Shown: positions 1 to 5,053 of the stretch, piece after piece
Numbering within the stretch: the first letter of the stretch is position 1
Layout of the letters: each line of letters starts with the position of its first letter
Assembly (NCBI GenBank): GCA_003157715.1
Contig: PMKK01000154.1
Coordinates: 1 to 5,053 of the forward strand
Direction: 5' to 3'
Source of the DNA: Actinomycetota bacterium
GTDB lineage: Bacteria > Actinomycetota > Thermoleophilia > UBA2241
DNA: 5,053 nucleotides
Program-made: the position numbers and the translations under genes
The notes under the pieces: model-generated
The model's database searches: none
What the model was told of the DNA's origin: nothing
Seen by the model: only the letters and a program-made list of their open reading frames with translations

Positions 1-1767
1 GAAGGCCTCGATCGGGCCCGGCTTGCCCAGCCCCAGCAGCTTCGCTCCCCAGCCCCACTGGAAGAACACCACGAGCACCCCGAACGAGGCTCCGGCGGCC
101 AGCAGGTTCATCACGGCGGCGGTCGCCGGCACGAGCAGGCTGCGGAAAGCCACGAGCAGCAGCAGGAACCCCAGGCCGATGATGACCCCGATGAACAGCG
201 GCAGCTTGCTGCTGATGACGGTGGCGAAGTCGTCAAAGATCGCCGTGCTGCCGCCGACGTAGACCCGCAGCGTGCTGCCGTGCTCGAACGGCGGGATGAC
301 GTCGTCGCGCAGGTGCGTGATCAGCGTCGACGTCCTGGCGTCCTGCGGCGCCGTGCTCGGGAAGGCCTCGACGATCGCGAGCTTCGCGCCCGGCTTGCTC
401 GGGTACGGCACGACCGCCGCGATGCCCGGCTGCCTGGCAAGCGAGCGTTCGAGGCGCAGCAGCGCCGCCTGGTCTGTGCTCGAGCCGGTCTGCGCCACGA
501 GCATGAGGGGTCCGTTGAAGCCCGGGCCGAACCCGGCGGCCAGCAGATCGTAGGCCTTACGGGTGGTCGTGCCCGCGGGGTCGTTGCCGGCATCGGAGAG
601 GCCCTGTCGCAGCGAGAAGTATGGGACCGCGAGGACGGCCATGATGGCGAGCGCGCCGAGCATGAGGAGCAGCGGCCGGCGCGCCACGAGACCCGACCAG
701 CGCGCCCAGAAACCCGTCTTGTGCACGTCGTGCGCTCCGTGCTCGGCCAGACGCCGGCGCTCGGAGCGGCTGAGCACGCCCAGGCCCATGAACCCGAACA
801 GGGCGGGCAGCAAGGTCACGGCCGTGGCCATCGCCAGCAGCACGGTCGCGGCCGACGTGATGCTCAAGCCGTTGAGAAAGCCCAGCCGCAAGACGAGCAG
901 GCCCAGCAGCGCGATGCACACCGTGCCGCCGGCAAAGAGCACCGCGCGACCCGCGGTGTTGAGCGCCCGCACGGCCGCCTCTTCGGGTGACAGACCCGCC
1001 TTGAGGCCGTCCCGGTGCCGGGTGACGATGAACAGCGAGTAGTCGATGCCGACGCCCAGGCCGATGAGCGCGGCCAGGGTGGGAGCCATGGTGGCGACGG
1101 TCGCCACGTGCGAGAACAGGCCGATCGAGAAGATCGCCGTGCCGAGCGCCACGCTGGCCGTGATGAGCGGCAGCGCCATGCCCAGCAGCGAGCCGAAGGC
1201 GATCAGGATGATGATCGCCGCGGCGATCAGACCGATGGCCTCGCTGTTCGAGGGTGGCGTGTAGGTGGCCTGTTCGATGGCCTGACCGCCGATCGCGACC
1301 TCGAGCCCGGGCCTGCCCGCCGCCTTCGTCATGGAGATGACGCGCTCGACGCTTGCGCGGGGCAGCTGCGAGGCGAGTTTCGTGAAGACGACCGTGGCGT
1401 ACGCCGTCTTGCCGTCGCGGCTCACCTGGGCGGCGCCGGTCGACGTATAGGGGCTGGTCACCGCCGCGACCGACGGTGCCTTGGCGACCAGTTGCAGCAC
1501 GGCCGTCATGCGAGTGCGCACGGACGCGTTGTTGATCGTCCCGCTCGACACGTGCCAGACGATCGAGTCCGAGTCGCCGGACTGTTTCGGCAGCGCCGCG
1601 CTCAGCAGGCTGAGCGCCTTCGCCGACTCGGTGCCGGGCAGGTTGTAGCTGTTGGAATAGGCGTTGCCCACCGTGCGATCGACGCCGACCACGGCGCCCA
1701 GCACTACCAGCCAGGCGACCACGACGATGATGCGATGCCGGTAACACCAGCGCGCGAAGACGGCCAT
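1..1767 (-). CDS. MMPL-family (RND superfamily) membrane transporter, N-terminal 589 residues; C-terminus beyond the left edge
   Basis: This is a probable proton-driven exporter of lipids or small hydrophobic molecules in the cytoplasmic membrane; the substrate cannot be told. The frame is open from an ATG at 1767 to the edge. An AGGAG (1778-1774) lies 6 bases upstream and fixes the start. Visible layout: transmembrane helix at about 10-29 (RHRIIVVVAWLVVLG); first extracytoplasmic domain about 30-175, ending in VAIGGQAIEQ; helices at about 176-194, 197-218, 230-248, 274-292 and 302-326; cytoplasmic linker about 327-362; helix about 366-384; second extracytoplasmic domain about 385-520, ending in the matching VYVGGSTAIF; then helices at about 521-541 and 545-571. 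The helix-4 motif GLGVGIDYSLF places Asp242-Tyr243 where MMPL proteins carry their proton-relay pair. Actinobacterial relatives are usually about 700-750 residues, so roughly the last 100-160, including the second Asp-Tyr motif, should lie outside. It is divergent from a two-component system, so control by that system is plausible but inferred. Confidence 0.95.
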   Translation of the reverse strand, partial: MAVFARWCYRHRIIVVVAWLVVLGAVVGVDRTVGNAYSNSYNLPGTESAKALSLLSAALPKQSGDSDSIVWHVSSGTINNASVRTRMTAVLQLVAKAPSVAAVTSPYTSTGAAQVSRDGKTAYATVVFTKLASQLPRASVERVISMTKAAGRPGLEVAIGGQAIEQATYTPPSNSEAIGLIAAAIIILIAFGSLLGMALPLITASVALGTAIFSIGLFSHVATVATMAPTLAALIGLGVGIDYSLFIVTRHRDGLKAGLSPEEAAVRALNTAGRAVLFAGGTVCIALLGLLVLRLGFLNGLSITSAATVLLAMATAVTLLPALFGFMGLGVLSRSERRRLAEHGAHDVHKTGFWARWSGLVARRPLLLMLGALAIMAVLAVPYFSLRQGLSDAGNDPAGTTTRKAYDLLAAGFGPGFNGPLMLVAQTGSSTDQAALLRLERSLARQPGIAAVVPYPSKPGAKLAIVEAFPSTAPQDARTSTLITHLRDDVIPPFEHGSTLRVYVGGSTAIFDDFATVISSKLPLFIGVIIGLGFLLLLVAFRSLLVPATAAVMNLLAAGASFGVLVVFFQWGWGAKLLGLGKPGPIEAF

Positions 1768-1810
1768 GTTCAGCTCCTGCTCTTTGAAAACCCGGGGATC
1801 GACGCTCCAA

Positions 1811-1824
1811 ACCCCTTGCGGGGT
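1811..1824. repeat. Short GC-rich hairpin in the MMPL 5' leader
   Basis: ACCCC (1811-1815) and GGGGT (1820-1824) form a perfect 5-bp stem around the 4-base loop TTGC. If the exporter transcript starts near the TAGGAT at 1836-1831, this hairpin would lie in its 5' leader, about 45 bases before the ATG. No T-tract follows on either strand, so it is not a convincing terminator. It may be chance in GC-rich DNA. Confidence 0.3.
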
Positions 1825-1905
1825 CGTGACATCCTACACGCGCGGTGATAAGGCCGGCATAAATAACGGTATGGCCTCATCACCACCGGCATCTTACGCT
1901 GCTCT

Positions 1906-1923
1906 TATCGGCCGTGGCCGATA
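1906..1923. promoter_or_regulatory. Perfect 18-bp palindrome, candidate operator or leader hairpin upstream of the response regulator
   Basis: TATCGGCC (1906-1913) and GGCCGATA (1916-1923) are perfect 8-bp inverted arms around a GT centre. The palindrome ends 11 bases before the AAAGGAGG ribosome binding site of the regulator gene, and its right arm overlaps the candidate -10 GATACT. As DNA it could be an operator for a dimeric repressor or for autoregulation. As RNA it could be a stable stem close to the ribosome binding site, but only if transcription starts upstream of it. OmpR/PhoB-type regulators usually bind direct repeats, so the binder could be a different protein. Symmetry is seen directly; function is inferred. 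Confidence 0.5.
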
Positions 1924-1934
1924 CTGGCTTAAAG

Positions 1935-1942
1935 AAAGGAGG
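1935..1942 (+). promoter_or_regulatory. Strong ribosome binding site deciding the GTG start of the response regulator
   Basis: AAAGGAGG is a near-perfect Shine-Dalgarno sequence 5 bases before the GTG at 1948. It selects this GTG and gives the protein the expected N-terminus MRVLIIEDEE. Confidence 0.85.
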
Positions 1943-1947
1943 CGGCC

Positions 1948-2601
1948 GTGCGCGTGCTGATCATCGAAGACGAAGAAGCGCTGGCGTCGGCCATCGCCCG
2001 CGGCCTGCGCCGCGAGGGCATGGCCGTCGACGTCTCCCTCGACGGCCGGGACGGCCTCGAGAAGGCTCTCGTCACCGCCTACGACGTCGTGCTGCTCGAC
2101 CGCAACCTGCCGGGGCTGCACGGCGACGATGTGTGCCGCCGTCTGGTCGAGTCCGGCACGGAATCGCGCATCCTCATGCTGACCGCCGCCGGCGGCCTGC
2201 GCGACAAGGTCGCCGGCCTCAACCTCGGAGCCGACGACTACCTCGGCAAGCCCTTCGCCTTCGAAGAGCTCGTGGCCCGCTTGCGCGCCCTCTCACGCCG
2301 CGCCGGCCCACCACGACCGCCGGTCTTGCGCCGCAGCGACGTCGAGCTCGACCCGGCAAGCCGGCGCGCGTGGCGCCAGGGCCGCGAGCTCGACCTGACC
2401 AACAAGGAGTTCGGCGTCCTCGAGGCGCTGCTCTCGGCGAACGGGGCGCTTCTCTCCAGCGAGGAGCTCCTCGAGAAGGTCTGGGACGAGAACGCCGACC
2501 CGTTCACCAACGTCGTGCGGGTCGCGGTCATGACGCTGCGCAAGAAGCTCGGCGAGCCGCCGCTCATCGAGACGATCGCCGGCGCCGGCTACCGGCTGTG
2601 A
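1948..2601 (+). CDS. OmpR/PhoB-family two-component response regulator
   Basis: This 217-residue cytoplasmic DNA-binding regulator should be phosphorylated by the kinase encoded next to it. The receiver domain (about 1-112) has all the expected residues: acidic pocket Glu7-Asp8, phospho-acceptor Asp51 in LLDRNLPG, the switch Thr79 in LMLTAA, and Lys101 in YLGKPF. A short Arg/Pro-rich linker (about 113-126) leads to a winged-helix DNA-binding domain (about 127-217) with LDLTNKEFGVLEAL, the helix-turn-helix region around LLSSEELLEKVW, the recognition-helix region NVVRVAVMTLRKKLG, and the usual wing ending IETIAGAGYRL. Length and layout are normal for the family. The gene starts with GTG behind a strong ribosome binding site. 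Its TGA stop is embedded in the GTGA that starts the kinase gene. The divergent MMPL gene is the nearest likely target, and autoregulation is also possible; neither is shown by the sequence. No specific ortholog name can be assigned. Confidence 0.97.
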   Translation: MRVLIIEDEEALASAIARGLRREGMAVDVSLDGRDGLEKALVTAYDVVLLDRNLPGLHGDDVCRRLVESGTESRILMLTAAGGLRDKVAGLNLGADDYLGKPFAFEELVARLRALSRRAGPPRPPVLRRSDVELDPASRRAWRQGRELDLTNKEFGVLEALLSANGALLSSEELLEKVWDENADPFTNVVRVAVMTLRKKLGEPPLIETIAGAGYRL

Positions 2602-3797
2602 GGCGGCACAGCATCAGCCTGCGCCTGCGGCTCACGCTGTCCTACGGCGCGGTGTTCTACGCGCTGGGGTTCCTGCTGATCCTGGTCGGCTACGTGCTCG
2701 TGCACCAGGTCCTGGTCCACAATCCCGGCGAGTTCCTCAGCCGCACCGAAGCGCACCTCGGTCTCTCGGCGGCCTTTCTGGCGCAGCACATACCTGCACC
2801 GTCGGGCGGCCACGAGACGGTGGGCGCCTTCACGCGCACTGTGCAAGACCAGGTCGTCTCCCAGCTCCTGCACGGTCTGACCGGCGTGGCGTTCACGGCC
2901 CTGGCTGTGGCCGCGGTGGTGTCGGTGGGGCTCGGCTGGCTGATCGCCGGCCGCATGCTGCGTCCGCTGCAGGAGATCGCGGTGGCCGCCCGGCGCGCGT
3001 CGGCCAGCACCCTCCACGAGCGCATCGCCATGCAGGGCCCCAACGACGAGCTGCGCAAGCTGGCCGACACCTTCGACGCCATGCTGGCGCGTCTTGAGGC
3101 GGCCTTCGACGCCCAGCGCGCGTTCGTAGCCGACGCGTCACACGAGTTGCGCACACCGCTTGCCATCATGCGCACCGAAGTCGACGTGACACTCGCCGAT
3201 CCCCAGTCGACCGGCGACGATCTGCGGCGCATGGCCGACACGGTCAGGACGGCCATCGTGCGCAGCGAGGACGTCATCGACAGGCTCCTCGTACTGGCCG
3301 AAAGCGAGCATCTCGTCGACACGGAGGTCATCGACCTGGCCGCACTGGCCGCCGAGGTGATCCGCCTGCGGACACCCGCCGCCGAGGCGCGGAGGCTGAC
3401 GTTCGCCCTCGCGCTCGCGCCGGTGCCGATCGAGGGTGACCGCGCCCTTCTCGAACGGCTCATCGACAACCTCGTCGGCAATGCGGTGAGCTACGCCCGG
3501 CCAGACAGCCTGGTGCGCGTCGACACCGAGCGGCGCCCCGACGGCGCGATACTGCGCATCGCCAACGCGGGCGAAGTGATCGGTCCCGATGAGTTGCCGC
3601 ACCTGTTCGAGCGCTTCTACCGGCGCGGCAGGTCGCGCGGCAGAGACAGCGGCGGCTCGGGTCTCGGCCTCGCGATCGTCGCCGCGGTGGCCGACGTCCA
3701 CGGCGGCGCGTATGCCGCCGAGGCTCCGCCCGAAGGAGGCCTCGTGATCACCGTCACGCTGCCTGCCGCGGCGCGCGCCGAGCCTGCTCCAAGATAG
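2598..3797 (+). CDS. Membrane sensor histidine kinase (HAMP-HisKA-HATPase), partner of the upstream regulator
   Basis: This 399-residue kinase should autophosphorylate in response to an extracytoplasmic or membrane signal and pass the phosphate to the regulator encoded just upstream. The GTG at 2598 was chosen because it overlaps the regulator's stop (GTGA) and places a basic N-terminus before the first helix. The frame stays open further upstream, but only inside the regulator gene. Layout: transmembrane helix about 15-35; small extracytoplasmic sensor about 36-92; second helix about 93-117; HAMP about 118-170; HisKA with phospho-acceptor His182 in ASHELRTPL; ATPase domain about 280-391 with N-box LIDNLVGNAVSYA (Asn291, Asn295), F-box-like LFERFYRRG and G2 box GGSGLGLAI. 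In the G1 region the usual Asp-x-Gly-x-Gly reads IANAGEVIG, with Asn323 where the Asp is expected. There is no clear Shine-Dalgarno sequence, so translational coupling to the regulator is likely. The sensor is short and gives no clue to the ligand. Confidence 0.96.
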   Translation: MRRHSISLRLRLTLSYGAVFYALGFLLILVGYVLVHQVLVHNPGEFLSRTEAHLGLSAAFLAQHIPAPSGGHETVGAFTRTVQDQVVSQLLHGLTGVAFTALAVAAVVSVGLGWLIAGRMLRPLQEIAVAARRASASTLHERIAMQGPNDELRKLADTFDAMLARLEAAFDAQRAFVADASHELRTPLAIMRTEVDVTLADPQSTGDDLRRMADTVRTAIVRSEDVIDRLLVLAESEHLVDTEVIDLAALAAEVIRLRTPAAEARRLTFALALAPVPIEGDRALLERLIDNLVGNAVSYARPDSLVRVDTERRPDGAILRIANAGEVIGPDELPHLFERFYRRGRSRGRDSGGSGLGLAIVAAVADVHGGAYAAEAPPEGGLVITVTLPAAARAEPAPR

Positions 3798-3827
3798 TCG
3801 CGGCCGCCACCTGGGTACACAAGGACC

Positions 3828-3965
3828 GTGACCGACCTCCACCAGCCGTCCCAACCAGAGCTTCCGGGGCTGTTTGCCCCACGCCATGCGGGCCTTGAAC
3901 ACGCGCACCGACCGGCGAGATCGAGAGTATCGACAGCCTGCGCCGCGACCCAGAGGAGGCCGTAG
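3828..3965 (+). CDS. Possible small ORF (45 aa) directly abutting the DUF5996 start
   Basis: GTG at 3828 opens a 45-codon frame ending in TAG at 3963-3965, immediately before the ATG of the next gene. The AAGGA at 3821-3825 is only 2 bases from the GTG, which is too close for good initiation. The peptide begins MTDLHQPSQPELPGLF and ends in a basic, Arg-rich tail that looks like out-of-frame high-GC sequence. GC at third codon positions is lower than in the real genes. There is no recognisable domain or membrane segment. It could be a leader peptide coupling translation into the DUF5996 gene, a decayed remnant, or simply chance; chance is most likely. Confidence 0.15.
   Translation: MTDLHQPSQPELPGLFAPRHAGLEHAHRPARSRVSTACAATQRRP
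3952..3959 (+). promoter_or_regulatory. Ribosome binding site of the DUF5996 gene
   Basis: AGAGGAGG lies 6 bases before the ATG at 3966 and supports that start over in-frame alternatives downstream. Confidence 0.8.
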
Positions 3966-4907
3966 ATGGCTCCCGCTCGTCCCAGCGACACCTGGCCGGA
4001 ACTTCGCTACGGCGATTACAGAGACACCCTGGCCACGCTGCACCTGTACACGCAGATCATCGGCAAGCTGCGCCTGGCGCTCACCCCGCCGCTCGCGCAG
4101 TGGGCCCACGCGGCGCTCGGACTGAGCGCCGACGGCCTGACCACCGGGCCTCTTTGGGTCGGCGACGGCGTCATGAGCGCCGACCTCGACCTGGTGCATC
4201 ACGAAGCCCGCTTCACCAGAAGCGACGGCCGGCGCACCATCATCAGGCTCGGCCAGGGTCCCATGGCCGACTTCTTCGCGCGCGTCGTGGCGGCTCTCGA
4301 CGAGCTCGGTGTCGACGTGACGATCAACCCCCTGCCGCAGGAGATCACGGCGCCAATCGCCTTCGACCAGGATCACACGCACGCCGCCTACGACCCGCGC
4401 CAGGCGAACCTGCTCTGGCAGACCCTTATTCGAGTGGGCTCGGTCTTCGAGCAGGCACGGTCCGGCTTCTGGGGCAAGCAGTCGCCGGTAAGCTTCTACT
4501 GGGGCGGCTTCGACCTGGCCCTGACGCGTTACTCCGGCCGTGCCATCCAGAAGGTCCCCGAGGGCCTGCCCCGGGTCATGACGAGCGCCCTCGACGCCGA
4601 GATGGCCCACATCGGCTATCACCTCGGCAACGAGATGATGCCGCGCGCTTCGTTTGCGGCTGCCGGGTTTCCGGCGCCGCAAGGCATGGCCTGCGCTCCC
4701 GTGCGCCCGGCGCAGGCCACCTACGTCGAGCAGCCGCGCATGGGCGGCATGTTCCTGCTGACCTACGACGACGTGCGTTCCGCCGCCGACCCGCGGACCA
4801 CCCTGCTCGATTTCTGCACGAGCAGCTTCGCCGCCATCGCCCAGCTCAGCGGCTGGGACCGCGCGCTGCTGGAACGCCGGCCGACCGCCGCAAACCAGGC
4901 GGCCTGA
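3966..4907 (+). CDS. DUF5996 family protein, function unknown
   Basis: A complete 313-residue, apparently cytoplasmic protein with no signal peptide and no membrane helix. I recognise it as DUF5996 from its order of conserved blocks: TWPELRYGDYRDTLATLH near the start (9-26), TQIIGKLRLAL (29-39), GLTTGPL (57-63), an ADLDLVHHE segment (72-80), PLPQEITAPIAFDQD (122-136) followed by HTHAAYDP (137-144), FWGKQSPVSFYWGGFDLALT (168-187) with RYSGR after it, TYDDVRSAADP (266-276) and GWDRALLER (296-304). The length fits the family as I remember it. No biochemical role is known to me, and no classic catalytic motif can be named with certainty. Several conserved His, Asp, Glu and Trp residues could form a binding site, but that is speculation. 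The start is supported by a good ribosome binding site. The gene ends 20 bases before the next start, suggesting an operon with the downstream gene. Confidence 0.9.
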   Translation: MAPARPSDTWPELRYGDYRDTLATLHLYTQIIGKLRLALTPPLAQWAHAALGLSADGLTTGPLWVGDGVMSADLDLVHHEARFTRSDGRRTIIRLGQGPMADFFARVVAALDELGVDVTINPLPQEITAPIAFDQDHTHAAYDPRQANLLWQTLIRVGSVFEQARSGFWGKQSPVSFYWGGFDLALTRYSGRAIQKVPEGLPRVMTSALDAEMAHIGYHLGNEMMPRASFAAAGFPAPQGMACAPVRPAQATYVEQPRMGGMFLLTYDDVRSAADPRTTLLDFCTSSFAAIAQLSGWDRALLERRPTAANQAA

Positions 4908-4911
4908 GCAC

Positions 4912-4918
4912 AAGGAGG
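4912..4918 (+). promoter_or_regulatory. Ribosome binding site deciding the TTG start of the right-edge gene
   Basis: AAGGAGG ends 9 bases before the TTG at 4928. No ATG or GTG lies in a usable position nearby, so this site is the main reason to accept a rare TTG start. Confidence 0.65.
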
Positions 4919-4927
4919 AGCCGACCA

Positions 4928-5053
4928 TTGGACGAGGAGCTGAAGCCGAGCGGGACACCGCCCACGGAATCTCATCTCGAGGCCGCCGCGGCCCTGGTCG
5001 CTGGGCGCGCCGCGGCGGCCCAGGTAGAGGGCCGCATGCCGGCCATCTACCTG
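4928..5053 (+). CDS. N-terminal 42 codons of an unrecognised protein, cut by the right edge
   Basis: The frame from TTG at 4928 is open to the edge with high third-position GC. It reads as an acidic start (MDEELKPSGTPPTESHLE) followed by an Ala-rich, probably helical stretch (AAAALVAGRAAAAQVEGR) and then MPAIYL. There is no signal peptide or recognisable motif in the visible part. The short distance to the DUF5996 gene (20 bases) and the strong ribosome binding site suggest co-transcription and perhaps a shared pathway. An in-frame ATG at 5035 would be the alternative start, but it lacks a ribosome binding site as good as the one at 4912. The other frames here give Arg/Gly-rich translations typical of shadow frames. 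I cannot name the family from 42 residues. Confidence 0.65.
   Translation, partial: MDEELKPSGTPPTESHLEAAAALVAGRAAAAQVEGRMPAIYL

Larger units (their letters stand above)
1768..1947. promoter_or_regulatory. Divergent intergenic control region between the MMPL exporter and the response regulator
   Basis: These 180 bases separate two divergent genes, so both promoters should lie here. The stretch from about 1848 to 1935 is clearly more AT-rich than the flanking genes, as expected of a promoter region. On the minus strand, TAGGAT (1836-1831) resembles an actinobacterial -10 box, but no good -35 box sits 16-18 bases upstream. On the plus strand, GATACT (1920-1925) is a possible -10, with the poor -35 TTACGC (1894-1899) at a long 20-base spacing. 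The two individual promoter assignments are weak. The region also holds a palindrome at 1906-1923, a hairpin at 1811-1824 and a CCGGCAT direct repeat (1854-1860, 1886-1892). The regulatory role is inferred from divergent arrangement and composition. Confidence 0.7.
3798..3965. other. 168-bp gap between the kinase and DUF5996 genes, no convincing gene
   Basis: This spacer is less uniformly GC-rich than the flanking genes. It probably contains the promoter for the DUF5996 gene, but I see only a TTGAAC (3895-3900) resembling a -35 box, with no matching -10 at proper distance. A small hairpin, GGGGC (3866-3870) and GCCCC (3876-3880) around TGTTT, is too weak and lacks a T-tract, so it is not a clear terminator for the two-component operon. 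A 45-codon open frame at 3828-3965 is listed separately. Confidence 0.6.

Noticed and set aside
1..371. Direct repeat GAAGGCCTCGA at 1-11 and 361-371
   Set aside because: Both copies encode a similar Glu-Ala-Phe turn inside the transporter with shared codon bias, and there is no extended similarity around them.
557..1810. 417-codon open frame on the minus strand overlapping the transporter in another frame
   Set aside because: It is Arg/Gly/His-rich and has no hydrophobic helices. The neighbouring frame starting at 1767 gives a clear MMPL protein with a ribosome binding site.
280..1848. Two long plus-strand open frames (280-990 and 1015-1848) opposite the transporter
   Set aside because: The translations are Arg/Gln/Asp/His-rich without motifs and lie entirely antisense to a strong coding region or its leader.
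1914..2597. Upstream in-frame extension of the kinase (a 627-codon frame beginning at 1914)
   Set aside because: The extension lies inside the response regulator gene in another frame and is Arg/Pro-rich. The GTG at 2598 overlapping the regulator stop gives a normal kinase.
3866..3880. Hairpin GGGGC/GCCCC as terminator of the two-component operon
   Set aside because: The stem is only 5 bp, no T-tract follows, and it lies about 70 bases beyond the kinase stop.
3915..3968. Possible frameshifted coding stretch before the DUF5996 start, reading GEIESIDSLRRDPEEAVDG
   Set aside because: It looks protein-like, but a TGA lies shortly upstream in that frame and the reading continues into a shadow frame of DUF5996. 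The ATG at 3966 has its own good ribosome binding site, so there is no need for a frameshift.
3138..4958. 606-codon open frame on the minus strand opposite the kinase and DUF5996 genes
   Set aside because: It crosses two well-supported plus-strand genes and the gap between them, has no recognisable domain, and reads as His/Arg/Gly/Ala-rich low-quality sequence. Long antisense frames are common in high-GC DNA.

Overview
The window looks like chromosomal DNA from a high-GC bacterium, roughly 70% G+C by eye. It has strong third-position GC bias, GGAGG-type ribosome binding sites, and GTG and TTG starts alongside ATG. An actinobacterial source is the best guess. The MMPL exporter and the OmpR-type regulator/kinase pair look actinobacterial in style, but there is no rRNA or other phylogenetic marker to prove it.

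Left part (1-1767, minus strand): 589 N-terminal codons of an MMPL-family (RND superfamily) membrane transporter. The gene runs off the left edge, so its C-terminal transmembrane domain is missing. It is read away from the two-component genes.

Divergent intergenic region (1768-1947): a control region that is less GC-rich than its surroundings. It holds a perfect 18-bp palindrome just upstream of the regulator's ribosome binding site, a small GC-rich hairpin on the transporter side, and a 7-bp direct repeat.

Middle (1948-3797, plus strand): an OmpR/PhoB-type response regulator (GTG start) overlaps by 4 bases (GTGA) a membrane sensor histidine kinase with HAMP, HisKA and HATPase domains. The two are almost certainly translated in a coupled way. 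The simplest model is that this system senses an envelope or small-molecule signal and controls the divergent exporter, possibly also itself. This rests on gene arrangement only.

Right part (3798-5053, plus strand): a 168-bp gap without a convincing gene, though it contains a weak 45-codon ORF. Then comes a complete DUF5996 protein of unknown function. After 20 bases there is the beginning of another gene with a TTG start, cut by the right edge and not recognised. The last two genes probably form an operon unrelated to the exporter/two-component module.

No mobile element, CRISPR array, tRNA, rRNA or obvious rho-independent terminator was seen. The window does not show a clearly new system. 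The items most worth following up are the promoter palindrome in the exporter/two-component divergon and the DUF5996 gene with its unidentified partner.
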